DNA of 64,000 nt. Origin: Streptomyces panaciradicis (GTDB lineage Bacteria > Actinomycetota > Actinomycetes > Streptomycetales > Streptomycetaceae). Positions 40,963 through 49,446 of the stretch are shown in pieces. The position numbers were made by a program, and so were the translations under genes. Under the pieces are notes generated by a model, which was not told the DNA's origin, searched no databases, and saw only the letters and a program-made list of their open reading frames with translations. Each line of letters begins with the position of its first letter. The first letter of the stretch is position 1. The stretch spans positions 31,338-95,337 of the forward strand of contig NZ_JAMGBF010000044.1 of the NCBI RefSeq assembly GCF_023516615.1, written 5' to 3'.

Positions 40963-41298
40963 ATGTCGGTTCACGAGGAGTTGGCACACGCTCGACACGC
41001 TCTCGACGACTTGGTGCGAGCGGTGGATCGGCTTCAGATCCCCCGCGGGAACGACCCGGACGTGCGCCGGGTTCGCGTGGACACCGACCACCTGCGGGAG
41101 GACCTCGACCTGCTGCGGCAGAGCATGGCCGCAGAGGAGTCGTCCGCGGATCCCGCGCCGCCACAGATCGTCTTCATTCCCCGCACGCCGTACGACCCTT
41201 CGATGTGGGCCGACTGCGAGGACGAAGGCATCGGCTCGCGCCACGGCCCCGAACGGCGGCAGGCCCGTCCGGCGCGGCGGTTGCCCCACCGGGCCTGA
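40963..41298 (+). CDS. Hypothetical protein of the stress island
   Basis: 111 residues from ATG 40963 behind GGAGG. It has a predicted helical N-terminal half (SVHEELAHARHALDDLVRAVDRL and TDHLREDLDLLRQSM) and a C-terminal part with PQIVFIPRTPYDPSMWADCEDEG. No known family recognised. A DevR-like palindrome lies 103 bases before the start. Coding is supported by the ribosome site and position. Confidence 0.7.
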   Translation: MSVHEELAHARHALDDLVRAVDRLQIPRGNDPDVRRVRVDTDHLREDLDLLRQSMAAEESSADPAPPQIVFIPRTPYDPSMWADCEDEGIGSRHGPERRQARPARRLPHRA

Positions 41299-41341
41299 GG
41301 TCTCGCTCGCGTTGCGGCCGTAGGCCGCCGGGGCGGCGCGG

Positions 41342-41755
41342 TCAGCCCGAGGACGGATGCGGCCAGGCGGCGAGGCTGCCCGGTGAGGGCGCGGACTGCG
41401 CCGCATCCGCTGTCGAGGGGTAGATCTCGTAGCTCTTGCGCATGCCGCTGAGCTCGAAGAGCCGGAGGACCCGGCCGGAGACGGACGCGATGCGCAGCGA
41501 GCCGTCGTACTCGCGGATGCGTTTCGTGATCGCCACCATCGCGCCCAGGCCCATCGAGTCCATGAAGGTGACGAAGCCCAGGTCCAGGACGAAGTGGCGG
41601 TGCCCCTCGTCGAGGAGTCTGATCACCGCTTCGCGGATCATGGGTGCGGTGTGGGCATCGACCTCGCCGTCGATCTCGGCGACGACCCAGCCGTTGACCA
41701 CGTCGTAGCTCACCATCATGCGCTCGTGCCGGATGATGTTCGTTCGCACGGTCAT
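41342..41755 (-). CDS. STAS-domain anti-sigma factor antagonist
   Basis: 137 residues. The ATG at 41755 is nearly overlapped by GAGGG; a GTG at 41749 would be better spaced. STAS core GWVVAEIDGEVDAHTAPMIREAVIRLL and FVLDLGFVTFMDSMGLGAMVA, with an intact phosphorylatable Ser (DSMGLG), unlike the two STAS proteins at 29285 and 29728. An RsbV/BldG-like partner of an anti-sigma kinase is plausible. 37 bases from the DUF488 gene upstream on the same strand. Confidence 0.9.
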   Translation of the reverse strand: MTVRTNIIRHERMMVSYDVVNGWVVAEIDGEVDAHTAPMIREAVIRLLDEGHRHFVLDLGFVTFMDSMGLGAMVAITKRIREYDGSLRIASVSGRVLRLFELSGMRKSYEIYPSTADAAQSAPSPGSLAAWPHPSSG

Positions 41756-41792
41756 CCCTCGTCACTTTCTTCGGATGGCGAAGGCCCCTTGG

Positions 41793-42155
41793 TCACCGGC
41801 CCTCTTCCAGCCAGTCGGCCAGAACGGCGGCCTGACTGTGGGCCACGTCCTTGGTGGCGGTCAGCAGTACGAGTCTGTCGTGCGCTGCCAGGTCACGCAG
41901 GTGTGCGGTCGCCTCGCGATGTCCCGCGTCGTGCAGTTCCGCCAGGTAGCGGTGGCGGAACTCGGCGAAGCGGCCGGGTTCGTGGCCGTACCACTTGCGC
42001 AGTGCGCTCGACGGGGCGACGTCGCGCAGCCACTCGTCCAGATGCGCGTCCTCCTTGCGCATGCCTCGCGGCCAGACCCGGTCGACCAGCACGCGCTTGC
42101 CGTCCCGCGGTGCGGTTTCCTCGTAGACCCGGCGGTGAGTGATCTGTTCGGCCAT
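41793..42155 (-). CDS. DUF488 family protein
   Basis: 120 residues. The family signatures are RVLVDRVWPRGMRKEDAHLDEWLRDVAPS, LRKWYGHEPGRFAEFRHRYLAEL, and LVLLTATKDVAHSQA. Small cytosolic protein of unknown function, distantly related to the HhH/Rossmann nuclease-like YeaO. Same strand as the downstream STAS gene; separated from the hemerythrin gene by a 222-base region without gene. Confidence 0.92.
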   Translation of the reverse strand: MAEQITHRRVYEETAPRDGKRVLVDRVWPRGMRKEDAHLDEWLRDVAPSSALRKWYGHEPGRFAEFRHRYLAELHDAGHREATAHLRDLAAHDRLVLLTATKDVAHSQAAVLADWLEEGR

Positions 42156-42377
42156 GACGCTGTCTCCAGATCGGCCGGCCGCTTCGGTCGGGGAGTGGCT
42201 GGAGTGCTCCGGGTCGCTGCTGCGATGCGGCTGTCCCGGACTCGCCCCATTTTACCGAGGAGGGGTGACGGACGGCTTGCTGGAAAACCGGGGGTGGGCT
42301 GCGAGGACCGTGCGGGCGCCGACCGCGGTGAGGCGTGGTGCCCGGCGGCGATCGCGGCGGGGCGATCCGGGAGTCGG

Positions 42378-43172
42378 TCAGCGGTGCGTGAGCAGCAGAC
42401 GCCATGCCTCTGGGCCGCGCTGGAGGTACTCCACCGCGAACGCGCCCGGGTGGCGGTCCTCGATCTGGCCCAGCAGAGGCAGCGGGTCGTGCGGCGCCAC
42501 CAGGACCAGCGACTGCCCGGAGGGCACTGCGGCGAGCGCGCCGAACACTGTGGCGTGCCTGATCGCGTGGGGGACGTCGCGTACGTCCAGCTCGGGCACG
42601 TCGGTGTCGTCGGAGCCACCGCAGCCGCACGTGCCACCGCAGCCACCAGCGGTCGTGGCCGCCTCGGCGGCGGTGCCGTGTTCCTCACCGTGGCCGAGGA
42701 GCTCGTGCATGCCCGCGAGGAGTCCGGAGAGGGAGACGTCGGGCGCGCCGGCCAGCAGGGGCAGGACGAGGGCGTTCTCCTTCTCCAGGTGCTCTTCGAA
42801 CAGCACCTGCAGGGCACGGCCGTCGGCCGCCGCCTGTACCGCGGAACCGGTGGTGCGCAGCGCGTCGACGAGCGCGGCGAGCCTCTTGTGCTCGGCAAGC
42901 ATGCCGTCGATCAGGAGGCGGGCTGCGGGCAGATCGTGGGCGACGGGGTAGAGGGTCTCCTCCTCGGCGGCCGCGTGCGGCAGCAGGTCGCGGTCGCAGA
43001 AGGCGACCAGTTCCGCACAGGCCCGGCCGGCCGCCGCGGTCTCGTGCTCCGCGGTCGCGACCAGCAGGGCGACGCGTCCGGCCAGGTCGCCCGCCAGCTG
43101 GGTGTGATGCGCCTCGACGGCTTCGGCGGCCGCCGCGTCCTGGGGGTCCGAGGCGATGGTCAGGGTGCTCAT
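42378..43172 (-). CDS. Hemerythrin-like domain fused to DUF2249 (putative NO/redox protein)
   Basis: 264 residues from ATG 43172 with GGAAGG upstream. The N-terminal HHE domain (about 20-165) has iron ligand patterns EAHHTQLAGDLAGR, HAAAEEETLYPVAHD and EEHLEKENALVLPLL. A Gly/Cys-rich linker (GGCGGTCGCGG) leads to a DUF2249 domain (ELDVRDVPHAIRHATVFGALAAVPSGQSLVLVAPHDPLPLLGQIEDRHPG). This architecture is linked to nitric-oxide protection (YtfE/RIC-like and DUF2249 genes in denitrifiers). It is divergent from an Fe-S-type regulator. Confidence 0.9.
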   Translation of the reverse strand: MSTLTIASDPQDAAAAEAVEAHHTQLAGDLAGRVALLVATAEHETAAAGRACAELVAFCDRDLLPHAAAEEETLYPVAHDLPAARLLIDGMLAEHKRLAALVDALRTTGSAVQAAADGRALQVLFEEHLEKENALVLPLLAGAPDVSLSGLLAGMHELLGHGEEHGTAAEAATTAGGCGGTCGCGGSDDTDVPELDVRDVPHAIRHATVFGALAAVPSGQSLVLVAPHDPLPLLGQIEDRHPGAFAVEYLQRGPEAWRLLLTHR

Positions 43173-43245
43173 GAGCGTCGTCCTTCCGACGGCCGGCAGC
43201 CCGTCCCTGTGCAGTCCGGGCCCATGACCGGAATATACTACGGAC

Positions 43246-43986
43246 ATGACCGTGGAAAATAACGGGCCGCTTCCCGGCAGTGGAACCAATCGCGTTCCGC
43301 TGTCCCGGCAGCGCCGCGGTGTCCTGCAGTACCTGCGCGGCCAGACCTGCCCCGTCACCGCGAGCGCGCTCGCCCAGGTGTGCGCGCTGCACGTCAACAC
43401 CGTCCGCGAGCACCTGGACGCCCTCGTCGACGACGGCCTCGCCGTCCGTGAACGCTCCAGCCCTTCCGGTCGGGGCCGTCCCGCCTTCCGCTACCGGGCC
43501 CGCCCGCCGCAGGAGTCGCCCGCACGCGAGTACGCCGGGCTCGCCACCGTCCTCGCCGCGCAGATCGCCCGCTCCAGTGCCGACCCGCGCCGGGACGCGC
43601 TCGCCGCCGGCGAGGACTGGGGGCGTGTCCTGACCGCAGGGCAGACGCCGTCGACGGACTCCAAGGAGGCGCGGACACGGTTGCTGGACCTCCTCGACGA
43701 GATCGGGTTCGCGCCGGAAGCGGACGCGGACGCACATCAAGTCCGTCTGCGGCGCTGCCCGTTCGTGGAGACGGCCCGTGAACACCCCGGAGTCATCTGC
43801 GGTGTTCACGAAGGACTGGCGCGGGCGGGACTCGCCGCGCTGGGCGTGGCGCCGCAGGAGGTCGAGCTGCTGCCCTTCGCCGAACCGGACGCCTGCCGCC
43901 TGCACTTGGGCCTGGCCGGGCGGCCCGACGACGAGAACCACGCCCGGCCCCCGGCGTCACCCGGCGCACCGCGGGCGCAGCGATGA
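43246..43986 (+). CDS. Winged-helix regulator with C-terminal Cys cluster
   Basis: 246 residues. Winged helix at about 20-85 (RRGVLQYLRGQTCPVTASALAQVCALHVNTVREHLDALVDDGLA). The C-terminal half has RRCPFVETAREHPGVICGVHEGL and EPDACRLHL, a C-x13-C then Cys pattern like the protein at 5436 and typical of Fe-S binding regulators. AT-rich bases (43231-43238, AATATACT) lie just upstream. Divergent from hemerythrin-DUF2249, and its stop overlaps the start of the broken nitrite reductase-like gene, so a nitrosative or redox response is the best guess. Confidence 0.85.
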   Translation: MTVENNGPLPGSGTNRVPLSRQRRGVLQYLRGQTCPVTASALAQVCALHVNTVREHLDALVDDGLAVRERSSPSGRGRPAFRYRARPPQESPAREYAGLATVLAAQIARSSADPRRDALAAGEDWGRVLTAGQTPSTDSKEARTRLLDLLDEIGFAPEADADAHQVRLRRCPFVETAREHPGVICGVHEGLARAGLAALGVAPQEVELLPFAEPDACRLHLGLAGRPDDENHARPPASPGAPRAQR

Positions 43987-45813
43987 CCTCGGCGTCTGGC
44001 CCCGGCTCCGGCGGCAGTGCCGCCCGACGCGCGGGTGCCCGCCGCGCACCGCTGCCGGCCGCCGCCGGAATCTGCCTCCTCGCCGGCCTCGACGCGGTCC
44101 TCGGTCTGCTCGGCCTCCCGCCCCCGGTCACCACCGACCGGCTCCCGCAGGTGCACGGCATGCTGATGGTGCTCGGCTTCGCCGGCACGCTCGTCGCTCT
44201 GGAACGTTCCGTCGCGCTGGGCTGCCCCTGGGCTCATCTGGCCCCTGGCTGCCTCGGCGCCGGGGGCCTGTTGCTGCTCACCCCGGTCGATCTGCTCATA
44301 CCCCGGCTGCTGCTCGTCGCCGGATGCGCGGCCCTGGTCGCCCTGTACGTGCGCTTCTGGCGCCGGCAGCCCAGCGCCGCCCTGATCGCCCAGGCCGCGG
44401 GGGCGGTATCCGGGCTGGGCGCGGCGCTGCTGTGGCTGGGCGGGATCGACGTACCGCGCATGCTGCCCTGGCTGGTGGCGTTCCTCGTGCTGACCATCGT
44501 TGGAGCGGTCCGCCGCCACGAACGCGCGCGGTGGCGCGGTGACGCCGACCGGCCGCACCACCAGGGTCGCGGTGACGATCCGCGACATGCGCTTCGCCGT
44601 CCTCCGTCGACGTGCCCACGGGAAACCGTTTGGTGGTCACCCTGCACAACACGGGAACCGGCACCCACGACCTGGTGCTGGAGACCGGCGCCCGCACCGA
44701 CCGGCTCGGTCCGGGACGGACGGGCACGCTGGACGCGGGAGTCGTCGGCCGCGACCTCGACGGCTGGTGCTCCATGGTCGGCCACCGGCAGATGGGAAGG
44801 GTTTTCGCCGTCCACGTCACGGGAGCCGATCCGGATTCCGGGACGGACAGTGGCGGGACCACCCACGACCACAGCGGCCGCGGCACGTCCCCGGCCACGA
44901 AGGACACCGCCACGCAAGACACCGCCGCGAAGGCGTTCGACCCGATGGCCGAACCGGCCGCGGAATTCACCGCCCGCGACGCCCAACTCCCGCCCACCAC
45001 AAGCGGATCAGGCCACCAGGTGCACAAGAGGACGATCACGGTGAAGGAGGTGACGAAGGAAGTCGCCCCGGGCGTACGGCAGAAGCTGTGGACCTTCGAC
45101 GGCACGGCCCCCGGCCCCGCACTGCGCGGACGTGTCGGCGACACCTTCGAGATCACCCTCGTCAACGACGGATCGATCGGCCACTCCGTCGACTTCCACG
45201 CCGGATCGCTCGCGCCGAGCGGACCGATGCGCACGATCAAGCCCGGCGAACGGCTGACGTACCGGTTCACGGCCACCCGCCGCGGGATCTGGATGTACCA
45301 CTGCTCGACCATGCCGATGTCGCTGCACATCGCCAACGGCATGGTCGGCGCGGTGATCATCGACCCCCGGGACTGCCCACGGTGGACCGTGAATACGTGC
45401 TGGTCCAGTCGGAGTTCTGCCTCGGCAGGCAGGGCGGTACGGCCGACCCCGCCCAGGTCGCGGCCAAGGACTACGACATGGTCGCCTTCAACGGCTGTGC
45501 CGACCAGTACGATCACGACCCGCTGACCGCGAGGACGGGCAAGCGTGTGCGGATCTGGGTGCTGGCGGCCGGACCGAACGAGTCGAGCGCGTTCCACGTC
45601 GTGGGCGGCCAGTTCGACACCGTCTTCCGGGAGGGTACCTACGACCTCACACGGGGACGGTCGCGGAGCGGCGGCGCGCAGGTCCTCGATCTCGCCCCCG
45701 CCTCGGGTGGGTTCGTCGAGCTGTCCTTCCCGCAGGCCGGCGACTATCCGTTCGTCACGCACGTCATGAGCGACGCGGAATGGGGCGCGCACGGCGTCTT
45801 CCGGGCGCGGTGA
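43983..45813 (+). pseudogene. Broken membrane-copper nitrite reductase-like gene
   Basis: One ancestral gene, readable only in pieces. Piece 1, about 43983-44520, frame of 43983: four hydrophobic helices (LPAAAGICLLAGLDAVLG, QVHGMLMVLGFAGTLVALER, LLLVAGCAALVALYV, LPWLVAFLVLTIVG), similar to the membrane module of large actinobacterial nitrite reductases. Piece 2, about 44545-44600, next frame: RTTRVAVTIRDMRFAV. Piece 3, about 44600-45370, next frame: a cupredoxin-like domain (VPTGNRLVVTLHNTG) and a NirK-like domain with HSVDFHAGSLAP and the type-1 copper motif MYHCSTMPMSLHIANGMVG. Piece 4, 45370-45813: LPTVDREYVLVQSEF, FNGCADQYDHDPL and AFHVVGGQFDTVF. A missing G in the GGG run at 45369-45371 explains the last shift. 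Starts overlapping the regulator stop. Likely inactive, unless assembly error. Confidence 0.8.
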
Positions 45814-45869
45814 GGTGCCGGCAAGCGGCCACCCCACCGCCCTGTCCGGGGCGCCCGGCCCCGGGCGAG

Positions 45870-46538
45870 TCAGGGATGGAACCGCCACCGGCCTTCGGTG
45901 ACGACGTCCACCCTGCCGTCCCTGACCCGAACGGCCGTGTCGTCGTCGATGAAGTAGATCGGGAAGTCCGCCCGGGCCACGATGCGGTCGGCCCAGGCGT
46001 CGTCCCGCTCGGGGAAGTCCGGCGAGTACAGGTGAGGCTTGAGATACCAGTCGAAGAGGCCGAACGGCGGCTCCATGGTCGTCGCGCCGAGGACATGCAG
46101 GTCCTTGGTGTCCCCGATGACGTCCGCGGAGTGTTCGGTGAGATGGCGGCTGAAGATCATCGACCCGGCGCTGAGCCCCACGTAGACCCGGCTCTGCAGC
46201 GCTTCCAGGAAGCCCTCGGTCAAGCCGTTGCCGGTGATGCTGCGCGCGAGGTGGTAGTGGTTGCCGCCCTCGACGTAGACGACGTCGGCGTGCAGCAGCC
46301 GGCCGAGGACCAACTGTGGGGGCAGGCCGTTGAGTTCCAGGACGTCGAACTCCCGCCAGCCGAGGCCGTGCACCCGGTTCATGTCGGCGAGCATCCACCC
46401 GTGGTCGCCGGGCTCGGCCACCGATGCCGTGGGAACGAAGACGACGTTCGCCGATCCGAACGGCTTTCCCAGCATGTCGCGCAGGGCGTCCCGCAGTGTG
46501 TCATTGCGCAGGCCGGCGGACGTCAGCAGAAGGTTCAT
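45870..46538 (-). CDS. Peptidase E (family S51)
   Basis: 222 residues from ATG 46538 (MNLLLTSAGL); a longer reading frame adds an unlikely leader. The fold is of the glutamine-amidotransferase-like peptidase S51 family: NVVFVPTASVAEPGDHGWM, VVYVEGGNHYHLARSI, and the nucleophile GLSAGSM. It cleaves dipeptides with N-terminal Asp in E. coli. E in VEGGN and the DDDTA C-terminal site complete the family motifs. Alone; next gene on the same strand lies 112 bases upstream. Confidence 0.88.
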   Translation of the reverse strand: MNLLLTSAGLRNDTLRDALRDMLGKPFGSANVVFVPTASVAEPGDHGWMLADMNRVHGLGWREFDVLELNGLPPQLVLGRLLHADVVYVEGGNHYHLARSITGNGLTEGFLEALQSRVYVGLSAGSMIFSRHLTEHSADVIGDTKDLHVLGATTMEPPFGLFDWYLKPHLYSPDFPERDDAWADRIVARADFPIYFIDDDTAVRVRDGRVDVVTEGRWRFHP

Positions 46539-46650
46539 CGGGTGAGCCAAGCACGACTGACGGGCGTCCGCAACGCGCATGGGAACCACGGCAACCGCAC
46601 GCCCCCGAGGGCGGCTTGTGCCCGGCGGCGGCCCGTCCGTGGAGCCCGCT

Positions 46651-47247
46651 TCAGCGCGCGATCGAGATGGCGAAGGGCGCGAAACCGCCGGCCCGGATCA
46701 CGTGCGGTACGAAGAGGACCGCGGCCTCCGTGGCGCGGGCGGTCCGGATGCCGCCGAGGTCGGTGATCCACTCCTTGCGCCAGCCGAGGTCCATGAGCAG
46801 TTCCCGGACGACTTCCTTGGCCTGTGGCTCCTCGCCGGAGAGAAAGACCTCGGGTGCCTGGTCGAGCGTGGCCGGCGCGGTCATCACCGTGAAGAGCATG
46901 GTGTTGAGCGTCTTGACCACGTGCGTTCCAGGGAGGGCTTCCTGAAGCTGCTCGGCCAGGCTCGATCCGGGGTAGAGCAGGTCGGCGGGCAGTCCGTCCG
47001 GGCCGTCGACGGTGGCGTTGGAGACGTCGACGAGGAGCGTTCCGCGCAGCTCCTCGCGCAGGGCGGTCAGCCGGTCCAGCGAACCGGCGCCCGGCGTGGC
47101 GTTGATGACGACCTGGGCTGTGCGGGCGGCGTCGGCGGCGGCGCCCGGGGCGCGTCCCGCCACGGTCACCTCATGCCCGGCTCCCGTGAGCGCGGTGGCC
47201 AGAGTGCCGCCGACCCTGCCGTTTCCGAGAATGGCGATCGTGGTCAT
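46651..47247 (-). CDS. NADP/F420-type reductase family protein
   Basis: 198 residues from ATG 47247, behind GGAAGG. The N terminus TTIAILGNGRVGGTLATALTGAGHEVTVAGR is a Rossmann dinucleotide motif typical of NADPH:F420 reductase-like proteins; VVINATPGAGSLDRL, then LVDVSNAT, HVVKTLNTMLFTVM and AKEVVRELLMDLGWRKEWITDLG follow that family. The last part lacks clear F420 ligand positions, so the coenzyme is uncertain. It follows, on the same strand, the monophosphatase gene and may be co-transcribed with it. Confidence 0.85.
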   Translation of the reverse strand: MTTIAILGNGRVGGTLATALTGAGHEVTVAGRAPGAAADAARTAQVVINATPGAGSLDRLTALREELRGTLLVDVSNATVDGPDGLPADLLYPGSSLAEQLQEALPGTHVVKTLNTMLFTVMTAPATLDQAPEVFLSGEEPQAKEVVRELLMDLGWRKEWITDLGGIRTARATEAAVLFVPHVIRAGGFAPFAISIAR

Positions 47248-47266
47248 GATGAACCGGTCCTTCCAT

Positions 47267-47290
47267 GTGTGCGTGTGCGTGTGCGTGTGC
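47267..47290. repeat. GTGTGC hexanucleotide tandem repeat
   Basis: Four exact copies of GTGTGC in the 59-base gap between the monophosphatase stop and the NADP-binding protein start, just upstream of the latter's ribosome site. Possible slip-prone site. Confidence 0.75.
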
Positions 47291-47306
47291 GGACGGTGGC
47301 GCGCGG

Positions 47307-48125
47307 TCAGCGCGAGAGGGTGGTGACCGCCGCGGCGTGCACGCCGGGCGCGGCGGCCACGAAGCTCTCGCTCCGCGGGGTCCACGGGCGGCCCTCGGCG
47401 TCGGAGATCCGGCCGCCGGCCTCGGTGACGAGCAGCGCCCCGGGCAGCAGGTCGGCGCGGGCGCCGGCGAACTGCCAGAAGGCGTCGATCCGTCCGGCGG
47501 CCACGTTCAGCAGGTGCAGGGTCGCGGGTACGGCGGTGCGGACCACGAGTGCGTCGGTGAGCATCGCGGTGATCGAGGCGCCGACGCGCCGCACGACCTT
47601 CTCGTCCTCGTCCGGCCGGGCCTGGCTGGTGGCCACGATGCTCAGGCCGAGGTCCTCGGTCGGGGAGACGTGCAGGGAACGGCCGTCCAGGTGGGCGCCT
47701 CCGCCCCTGAGTGCCGTGTAGGTCTCGCCGGTCATGGGCAGGTGGACCACGGTCAGCACCGGCTGGTTCTCTCGTACGAGGGTGGCGGTCACCGCCCAGT
47801 CCGGCAGAGCGTGCAGGTGGTTGACGTTGCCCTCGGCCGGATCCACGACCCACCATTCGCCGGACGGCAGCGCTCCGCCGTCCAGTTCGTCCTCCACCCA
47901 GCCCGCCTCCGGGCGCAGGCGGGTGAGGCGGGGGCGCAGGATGTCGAGGGCGGCGTCGTCGTTGGCGGCGAGCGCGCGCATCAGCTCCTCGCGGGTCCGG
48001 TGGCGGACCACTTCGCCGAACCGTTCGCGCAGTGCCGCACCGGCCGCCTGCACGGCGCCGGTCGTCCGGTCGAGCAGGTCGGCTTCGGAGATGGTGGCGC
48101 CGGTGGGCTGAAGGGTTTCGGACAT
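47307..48125 (-). CDS. Inositol monophosphatase-like protein with altered metal motif
   Basis: 272 residues. IMPase fold: WWVVDPAEGNVNHLHALPDWAVTATL corresponds to the family motif WxIDPIDGTxNF, and the second motif (normally WDxAAGxxIxxEAGG) is FAGARADLLPGALLVTEAGG. Thus Glu replaces the second metal Asp, and the Trp-Asp pair is absent, so catalysis is uncertain. Divergent from the LysR gene across 138 bases, with a likely shared control region; no clear -35/-10 spacing recognised. Confidence 0.85.
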   Translation of the reverse strand: MSETLQPTGATISEADLLDRTTGAVQAAGAALRERFGEVVRHRTREELMRALAANDDAALDILRPRLTRLRPEAGWVEDELDGGALPSGEWWVVDPAEGNVNHLHALPDWAVTATLVRENQPVLTVVHLPMTGETYTALRGGGAHLDGRSLHVSPTEDLGLSIVATSQARPDEDEKVVRRVGASITAMLTDALVVRTAVPATLHLLNVAAGRIDAFWQFAGARADLLPGALLVTEAGGRISDAEGRPWTPRSESFVAAAPGVHAAAVTTLSR

Positions 48126-48263
48126 GGCGGTGATCCTCTGTGAGCAGGGGTGATGAAGGCCGGTGAGGTCGCGCTGCGCGGTGCGTCCTGCGCTCTCGTA
48201 TCGACCGTATAGAGGGCAATCATTGACTTCAAATGCATGTCAGGCACGCCTAGAGTTACTCGC

Positions 48264-49169
48264 ATGCAATTGGATTTGAATCTGCTCACCGCGCTCGACG
48301 CCCTCCTGGAGGAGGGAAGCGTGGCCGGGGCGGCCGCACGCCTGCATGTCACCGCGCCTGCGATGAGCCGGAGTCTGGGCCGGATCCGGCGCACGACCGG
48401 GGACCAGATCCTGGTGCGCACCGGCCGCACGATGACTCCGACGCCGTACGCCATCGCAGTCCGGGAGCAGGTGCACGAGCTGCTGCAGCAGGTTCAGGGA
48501 GTGCTGGCGCCCAGTCGTGAACTCGACCTGGCGACGCTGGAGCGCACCTTCACCCTGCGCTGGCACGATTCCCTGGTCGCCTTGAGCGGACCCGCACTGC
48601 TCGCGGCCGTGCGCGCACAGGCGCCGGGCGTGCGACTTCGCTTCGTCGCCGAATCGAGCGTCGACACGCCCGAGTTGCGGCGCGGCGAGGTCGACCTGGA
48701 GGCGAACGCCAACCGCCCGAGCGCCCCTGACGTGCGTGCCGAGAACGTCGGTGAGAGCCACATCGTGGTCGTCGCCAGGAAGGGGCACCCCCTCACCCGC
48801 GTCAAGGCCGTCACCGCGAAGCGGTACGCGGCCGCGGAGCATGTCACCGTCTCGCGGCGCGGAAACCTCGGCAACGCCCTCGACGACGCTCTCGAGCGGC
48901 TCGGCCTCACCCGCCGGGTGGTGGCGACCGCGCCCTCGGAAGCGGCCGCGTTCCAGTTCGCGCGCGGCTCCGACCTTCTGGTCAGCGTCCCCGAAGTCAC
49001 CACACGGTCCGCGGTCGCCGACCTCGGCCTGGTGGTGCTCCCCCTCCCGTTCGAACTGCCGTCGGCACCGGTCTATCTGTCCTGGCATCAGCGCTACGAC
49101 ACCGATCACGCCCACGCCTGGCTGCGCGGGCTGGCGCGCACCGCGCTGGCCGTGGGCGGCGGGTCGTAG
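48264..49169 (+). CDS. LysR-type transcriptional regulator
   Basis: 301 residues from ATG 48264. The HTH at residues about 3-60 (LDLNLLTALDALLEEGSVAGAAARLHVTAPAMSRSLGRIRRTTGDQILVRTGRTMTPT) is standard; the substrate-binding domain follows with FVAESSVDTPELRRGEVDLEAN and GSDLLVSVPE. The nearest target is the divergent monophosphatase and the NADP-dependent protein after it. Effector unknown. Confidence 0.92.
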   Translation: MQLDLNLLTALDALLEEGSVAGAAARLHVTAPAMSRSLGRIRRTTGDQILVRTGRTMTPTPYAIAVREQVHELLQQVQGVLAPSRELDLATLERTFTLRWHDSLVALSGPALLAAVRAQAPGVRLRFVAESSVDTPELRRGEVDLEANANRPSAPDVRAENVGESHIVVVARKGHPLTRVKAVTAKRYAAAEHVTVSRRGNLGNALDDALERLGLTRRVVATAPSEAAAFQFARGSDLLVSVPEVTTRSAVADLGLVVLPLPFELPSAPVYLSWHQRYDTDHAHAWLRGLARTALAVGGGS

Positions 49170-49390
49170 CGGTGACCGGGACCGCCCGCCGTCGCGTACG
49201 CGAAGTCGCCATCGCCGTGTAGAGGCTTGACCGCGGTGAGTGGCGTCATTACCTTTCGTCAGGTCCGCCACATGGACACCGTTCACCATCTCGAACAACT
49301 TGTTGTCCTGCCGAACCGTTGAACGGTGACCGGCACGACAGTTGCAGTGGCACCTCCCTCGCACAGCAAGCGTGTAGTCACCCCCGACCG

Positions 49391-49404
49391 TGGGAGCGCT
49401 CCCG
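49391..49404. promoter_or_regulatory. CebR-box-like operator upstream of GH30
   Basis: TGGGAGCGCTCCCG: 13 of 14 positions match the known CebR box TGGGAGCGCTCCCA of streptomycetes. It lies 43 bases before the start codon of the glucuronoxylanase gene, so a LacI-type repressor, CebR itself or a relative, probably blocks transcription until oligosaccharide inducer is present. Confidence 0.7.
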
Positions 49405-49446
49405 CAGTCGGGACGGAAGAAGACCCGGCAGCCAGGAGGAGCAGAC

